DNA of 9,913 nt. It comes from DATKZB01 sp035528235. Its GTDB lineage: Bacteria; Planctomycetota; Phycisphaerae; FEN-1346. The stretch lies in the NCBI GenBank assembly GCA_035528235.1, contig DATKZB010000220.1, positions 1 to 9,913 of the forward strand. The letters run 5' to 3'. Shown piece after piece: positions 7,117-9,913 of the stretch; positions within the stretch are counted from its first letter, which is position 1, and every line of letters begins with the position of its first letter. The translations under genes and the position numbers were made by a program. A model generated the notes under the pieces. That model made no database searches and was not told the DNA's origin. It was given only the letters and a program-made list of their open reading frames with translations.

Positions 7117-7190
7117 GGGCACGGTATACCGTGCCCGGGAGGAAACGCGAGCCCGCCGTGGAAGGCGGGCACGCCATGGCGTGCCCCTAC
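7113..7190. repeat. Compound inverted-repeat (BIME-like) element B
   Basis: The element has two perfect 20-bp palindromes. One is GGGCACGGTATACCGTGCCC (7117-7136); the other is GGGCACGCCATGGCGTGCCC (7167-7186). They share GGGCACG/CGTGCCC arms around different centres. The outer arms GTAGGGGCACG (7113-7123) and CGTGCCCCTAC (7180-7190) are also perfect complements. A third stem, GCCCGCC (7151-7157) with GGCGGGC (7164-7170), overlaps the second palindrome and so competes with it. The left arm includes the stop codon of the radical SAM gene. The plan matches element A at 4975-5064, although the sequence differs. Confidence 0.9.
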
Positions 7191-7209
7191 GTGGTGGGGC
7201 CGCAAGAGG

Positions 7210-7215
7210 AAGGAG
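7210..7215 (+). promoter_or_regulatory. Ribosome binding site for the esterase
   Basis: AAGGAG, within a longer purine run from 7204, lies 11 bases before the ATG at 7227. The spacing is slightly long. It still favours 7227 over the upstream in-frame ATGs at 7086 and inside the repeat element. Confidence 0.65.
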
Positions 7216-7226
7216 AACACGCCGCC

Positions 7227-8114
7227 ATGATGAGTCACCTGATTGTGAGCGTTGCCGTCGCGGTCTCGCTGGTGCTGGCGTCGGCCGCCTGGGCCGCCGA
7301 GCCGACCGAGAAGTTGCCGACCGTCCTCCTGTGGCCCGACGGCGCCCCCGGCGCCAAGGGCGACGGGCCCGAAGACAAGCCGCGACTGACGCCCTACCTG
7401 GTGCCCGGTGACGGGGCGCGGGCCTGCGTCATCGTGTGCCCCGGCGGCGGATACGGCGGCCGCGCGCCGCACGAGGGCGAGCCCATCGCCCGGTGGCTGA
7501 ACTCGGTGGGCGTGTCGGCGTTCGTGCTCGATTACCGCGTCAGCCCGTACCGGCACCCGATTCCGCTGGGCGACGCGCAGCGGGCCATCCGGACGGTCCG
7601 CGCGAAGGCGTCCGAGTGGCGGATCGACCCCAAGCGCGTCGGCATCCTGGGCTTCTCGGCGGGCGGGCACCTGGCCGGGTCGGCCGCCACGCTCTTCGAC
7701 GACGGCCAGGTCGACGCCGCCGACCTCATCGACCGCCAGAGCAGTCGGCCCGACGCCGCCATCCTCTGCTACGCCGTCCTGACGTTCGGCGACTTCCGGC
7801 ACGACGGCTCGATGCGGAACCTGCTCGGCCCGGAGCCCGACCCGGCGCTGCGCGAAAAGTTGAGCCTCGAAAAGAGCGTCACCGACCGCACGCCGCCCAC
7901 CTTCCTCTGGCACACGAGCGACGACGGGGCCGTGCCGGTCGAGAACGCCTTGCTCTTTGCGGCCGCGCTGCGGAAACACAAGGTGCTGTTCGCCCTGCAC
8001 GTCTTCCCGCACGGCGGGCACGGCATGGGTCTGGCGACGGGCGACAAGACCGTCAGCCAATGGACAGCCCTCTGCGCCGAGTGGCTCCAAGGCCTGGGCT
8101 TCGCGCCGAAGTAA
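7227..8114 (+). CDS. Secreted alpha/beta-hydrolase, BD-FAE / acetylxylan esterase-like
   Basis: A 295-residue exported serine esterase of the BD-FAE (bifunctional feruloyl and acetyl-xylan esterase) type. Such enzymes strip acyl groups from xylan so that endo-xylanases can act. Seen: a signal peptide with hydrophobic core at about 5-20 and an AWA-AEP cleavage site near residue 24; the oxyanion-hole motif CPGGGYGG (71-78); VLDYRVSP (100-107); the nucleophile elbow GFSAGGHLAG (142-151, Ser144); the probable acid in HTSDDGAVPVENA (229-241, Asp233); and the probable catalytic histidine in PHGGHGMGL (261-269, His265). The triad is complete and the length fits a single catalytic domain. A frame open from 7086 would put the signal peptide 47 residues inside the protein, so it is rejected. 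The GH10 gene follows after 77 bases on the same strand. Dipeptidyl peptidase-like or pectin acetylesterase activity cannot be excluded. Confidence 0.87.
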   Translation: MMSHLIVSVAVAVSLVLASAAWAAEPTEKLPTVLLWPDGAPGAKGDGPEDKPRLTPYLVPGDGARACVIVCPGGGYGGRAPHEGEPIARWLNSVGVSAFVLDYRVSPYRHPIPLGDAQRAIRTVRAKASEWRIDPKRVGILGFSAGGHLAGSAATLFDDGQVDAADLIDRQSSRPDAAILCYAVLTFGDFRHDGSMRNLLGPEPDPALREKLSLEKSVTDRTPPTFLWHTSDDGAVPVENALLFAAALRKHKVLFALHVFPHGGHGMGLATGDKTVSQWTALCAEWLQGLGFAPK

Positions 8115-8143
8115 GCGCCCGGGACTTGCTTGTCGTGGCCGGT

Positions 8144-8168
8144 GCTAGCCGCGACCGCAAGGGAGCGG
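8144..8168 (+). repeat. GCTAGCCGCG-type dispersed repeat copy
   Basis: This 25-base unit opens GCTAGCCGCG and closes GGGAGCGG. It matches the reverse complement of 4025-4049 at 23 of 25 positions by direct comparison. It lies in the 77-base gap between the esterase and the GH10 gene, just before the latter's Shine-Dalgarno. Its occurrence in two unrelated spacers supports a dispersed repeat family. Confidence 0.8.
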
Positions 8169-8179
8169 TTGTTTTGGGT

Positions 8180-8184
8180 AGGAG
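8180..8184 (+). promoter_or_regulatory. Ribosome binding site for the GH10 protein
   Basis: AGGAG ends 7 bases before the ATG at 8192. A second purine run, GAGGA (8184-8188), lies closer. Together they fix the start within a frame open from 7436. Confidence 0.65.
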
Positions 8185-8191
8185 AGGACCT

Positions 8192-9859
8192 ATGCATCGA
8201 CGGGCATGGATACTGGCGTTGACGGCGGCCGTGTTCGCGGTGGCGGCCGGTGCCGCCCAGGCCCTGGTTATCGAGGCCGAGGCGGCCCGCGTCCGCACGG
8301 CCGGCGTGGCCATGGAGGGCGGGTGGAATCTGCACTCGGCCGGCGAGGTGGGCGATTACGTCCGCATCGACTCGCCCGGCACGTACACGGTCGTCGTGCG
8401 TGCCCGCGGCACGCCGTGCGGCGGGGTCTGGCCGGCCATGGCCGTCAGCGTCGACCAGCAGATGGGCCCCGCCCAGGAGGTCCGGTCGAAGGAGTTCCAG
8501 GAATACACCTTCCGGGTCGAGATGGGGGCGGGCGTCCACACGGTGGCGGCGGCGTTTCTGAACGACGCCTTCGTGCCGCCCGAGGATCGCAACCTGTACC
8601 TCGACCGCCTGGAGATCCGCCCCGCCGAGGGCGGCAAGGAGCCCGAGATGGCCAGTCACCAGCAGTGGGCCGCCAAGGGCGAGGCCCGCGAGGAGGCCGC
8701 CCTCGAGAAGGCCGCACAGGGCATCGAGAAACACCGCAAGGCCGACGCCACCGTCCAGGTGGTCGCCGGCGGCAAGAACGTGGCCGATGCCCGGGTGCGG
8801 GCCGAACTCGTGCGGCACGCCTTCCTGTTCGGGGCCAACATCTATATGTTCGACCGCTACAAACTGCCCGAGCAGAACGCCACCTACAAGAAACGGTTCC
8901 GCGAACTCTTCAACTACGCCACCGTGGGGTTCTACTGGCGGTGGTACGAGCCCGAGCGCGGCAAACCCATCTACGACTACACCGACAAAGTGGTGGCGTG
9001 GTGCACCGAGAACGGCATCCGGATGAAGGGGCACCCGCTGCTCTGGGGGGACCAGGCGGGCATCCCGACGTGGTCCGGCGGCCAGCCCGCGCCCGAGGTG
9101 CAGAAGGTCCGCGTCACCGAGATCATGCGGCGCTACTCGGGCAAGATCACCCTGTGGGAGGTCGTGAACGAGCCATCGCACCTGCCGGGCCTCAAGATTG
9201 CCGACCCGTACCGCTGGGCCCGCGCGGCCGACGCGAAGGCCCAACTCATCGTCAACGATTATTACGTTATGGCGAACGGGTTTCCGCCGTTCTTCCGGCT
9301 GCTGAAGGAGACCCAGGACGCGGGCGTGCCGTTCGACGGCGTCGGCATCCAGGCCCACGAGCCGCGCACCATGCGGTTCCCGCTGGAACAGGTTGAGCGC
9401 GTGCTCGACCAGTACGCGGCCTTCGGCGTGCCGATTCACATCACCGAGTTCACGCCGTGCTCGGCCGGGCAGCCCATCACGGGCTCGCATCGCACGGGCG
9501 TCTGGAACGAGACGGCCCAGGCCGAGTACGCCGAGCGGTTCTACCGCGTCTGTTTCGGGCACCCGGCGGTGGCGGGCATCACGTGGTGGGACCTCTCGGA
9601 CCAGGGCGCGTGGCTGGAGGGCGGCGGGCTGCTGCGGAAAGACCTCAGCCCCAAGCCCGCGTACGACGCCCTCTGGCGGCTCATCCACCGGCAGTGGCGC
9701 ACCCAGGTCGAGGGCCGGACCGACGGCACGGGCGGGCTGGCGCTGCGGGGTTTCCTGGGGCGGTACCGCGTGACGGTCGAGTTCGGCGGCGCGACGAAAG
9801 AGGCCGAGTTCGACCTGACCAAGGCTGGGCCGAACGCCTGGACGGTTCGCCTGGATTAG
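8192..9859 (+). CDS. Secreted GH10-family glycoside hydrolase (endo-1,4-beta-xylanase-like) with N-terminal carbohydrate-binding-like domain
   Basis: A 555-residue exported retaining glycosidase; GH10 enzymes chiefly cut beta-1,4-xylan. Seen: a signal peptide (1 to about 23). Residues about 25-145 are a beta-sandwich-like module (IEAEAARV, GDYVRI, TYTVVVRARGTPCGGVWP, and a DRNLYLDRLEI end), reminiscent of the calcium-dependent xylan-binding CBM36/CBM60 group. A charged helical linker follows at about 158-183. A short beta segment leads to HAFLFGANIYMF (209-220), the usual entry to GH10 barrels in these bacteria. The GH10 motifs are KGHPLLWG (279-286), WEVVNEP (322-328, acid/base Glu327), NDYYV (355-359), GIQAHE (385-390), HITEF (416-420, nucleophile Glu419) and TWWDLSD (464-470). 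Residues about 505-555 form a small C-terminal beta tail. The usual ENxMKW segment of xylanases is replaced by GFYWRWYEPERG (246-257), so substrate preference may differ. It follows the esterase by 77 bases. Confidence 0.92.
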   Translation: MHRRAWILALTAAVFAVAAGAAQALVIEAEAARVRTAGVAMEGGWNLHSAGEVGDYVRIDSPGTYTVVVRARGTPCGGVWPAMAVSVDQQMGPAQEVRSKEFQEYTFRVEMGAGVHTVAAAFLNDAFVPPEDRNLYLDRLEIRPAEGGKEPEMASHQQWAAKGEAREEAALEKAAQGIEKHRKADATVQVVAGGKNVADARVRAELVRHAFLFGANIYMFDRYKLPEQNATYKKRFRELFNYATVGFYWRWYEPERGKPIYDYTDKVVAWCTENGIRMKGHPLLWGDQAGIPTWSGGQPAPEVQKVRVTEIMRRYSGKITLWEVVNEPSHLPGLKIADPYRWARAADAKAQLIVNDYYVMANGFPPFFRLLKETQDAGVPFDGVGIQAHEPRTMRFPLEQVERVLDQYAAFGVPIHITEFTPCSAGQPITGSHRTGVWNETAQAEYAERFYRVCFGHPAVAGITWWDLSDQGAWLEGGGLLRKDLSPKPAYDALWRLIHRQWRTQVEGRTDGTGGLALRGFLGRYRVTVEFGGATKEAEFDLTKAGPNAWTVRLD

Positions 9860-9893
9860 GGCCGGTGGCGAGGCGCTTCAGAAGGCCGGTGGC
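9860..9893. repeat. Short direct repeat after the GH10 stop
   Basis: GGCCGGTGGC occurs at 9860-9869 and again at 9884-9893, immediately after the stop codon. The window ends 20 bases later, so it is unclear whether this belongs to a larger intergenic repeat. No complete hairpin is visible. Confidence 0.4.
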
Positions 9894-9913
9894 ACGGGTC
9901 TTGGCGCGGTGGG

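Noticed and set aside
5365..7122. 585-residue minus-strand open frame opposite the radical SAM gene
   Set aside because: The opposite strand carries an intact CX3CX2C radical SAM enzyme. This frame is low-complexity and without motifs.
7086..7226. N-terminal extension of the esterase through element B
   Set aside because: It translates the palindromic repeat and would place the signal peptide at residue 48. A Shine-Dalgarno precedes 7227.
7769..9688. 639-residue minus-strand open frame opposite the esterase and GH10 genes
   Set aside because: It spans two well-supported plus-strand genes and their spacer, has no conserved domain or Shine-Dalgarno, and shows the same shadow composition.

Overview
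The window is a GC-rich (roughly 70% by eye) bacterial segment with seven protein-coding genes, no RNA genes and no recognisable transposase or CRISPR array. The gene content points to a member of the Planctomycetota or a close PVC relative, most likely an environmental genome: secreted, divergent glycoside hydrolases with extra beta-sandwich domains, a BD-FAE-type esterase, a lipoprotein SGNH hydrolase, a B12-type radical SAM protein, a geranylgeranyl-reductase-like flavoprotein, and many hairpin-forming intergenic repeats. This assignment is inference from gene families and repeat style, not from a marker gene.

Layout. Bases 1-159 hold the end of an upstream intergenic region with a perfect hairpin. 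A GGR-family FAD oxidoreductase (160-1335) is followed after 41 bases by a secreted clan GH-A (GH5/cellulase-like) glycosidase of 856 residues (1377-3947). The two may be co-transcribed. A repeat-rich 146-base spacer separates this pair from a convergent SGNH/GDSL lipoprotein hydrolase on the minus strand (4094-4822). A 360-base divergent spacer carries a compound inverted-repeat element. Then come four plus-strand genes: a small four-helix membrane protein (5183-5656), a radical SAM protein with an N-terminal B12-binding-like domain (5677-7116), a secreted alpha/beta-hydrolase esterase (7227-8114) and a secreted GH10 protein with an N-terminal carbohydrate-binding-like domain (8192-9859).

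Function. Four of the seven products carry export signals and are carbohydrate-active: a GH5-like glycosidase, an SGNH esterase, a BD-FAE-like esterase and a GH10 enzyme. GH10 plus two esterases is the usual toolkit for an acylated xylan-like polymer: the esterases remove acetyl or feruloyl groups and the glycosidases cut the backbone. No transporter, SusC/D pair or regulator is visible, so this is a loose CAZyme neighbourhood rather than a proven locus. The GGR-like protein, the membrane protein and the radical SAM protein have no obvious link to that task.

The least expected content lies between the genes. Two compound inverted-repeat elements (4975-5064 and 7113-7190) differ in sequence but share one plan: two hairpins side by side, with outer arms that can also pair with each other. 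The second supplies the stop codon of the radical SAM gene. A separate GCTAGCCGCG repeat family occurs in the 3948-4093 spacer and again, as a 23/25 match, at 8144-8168. These look like REP/BIME-type dispersed repeats.
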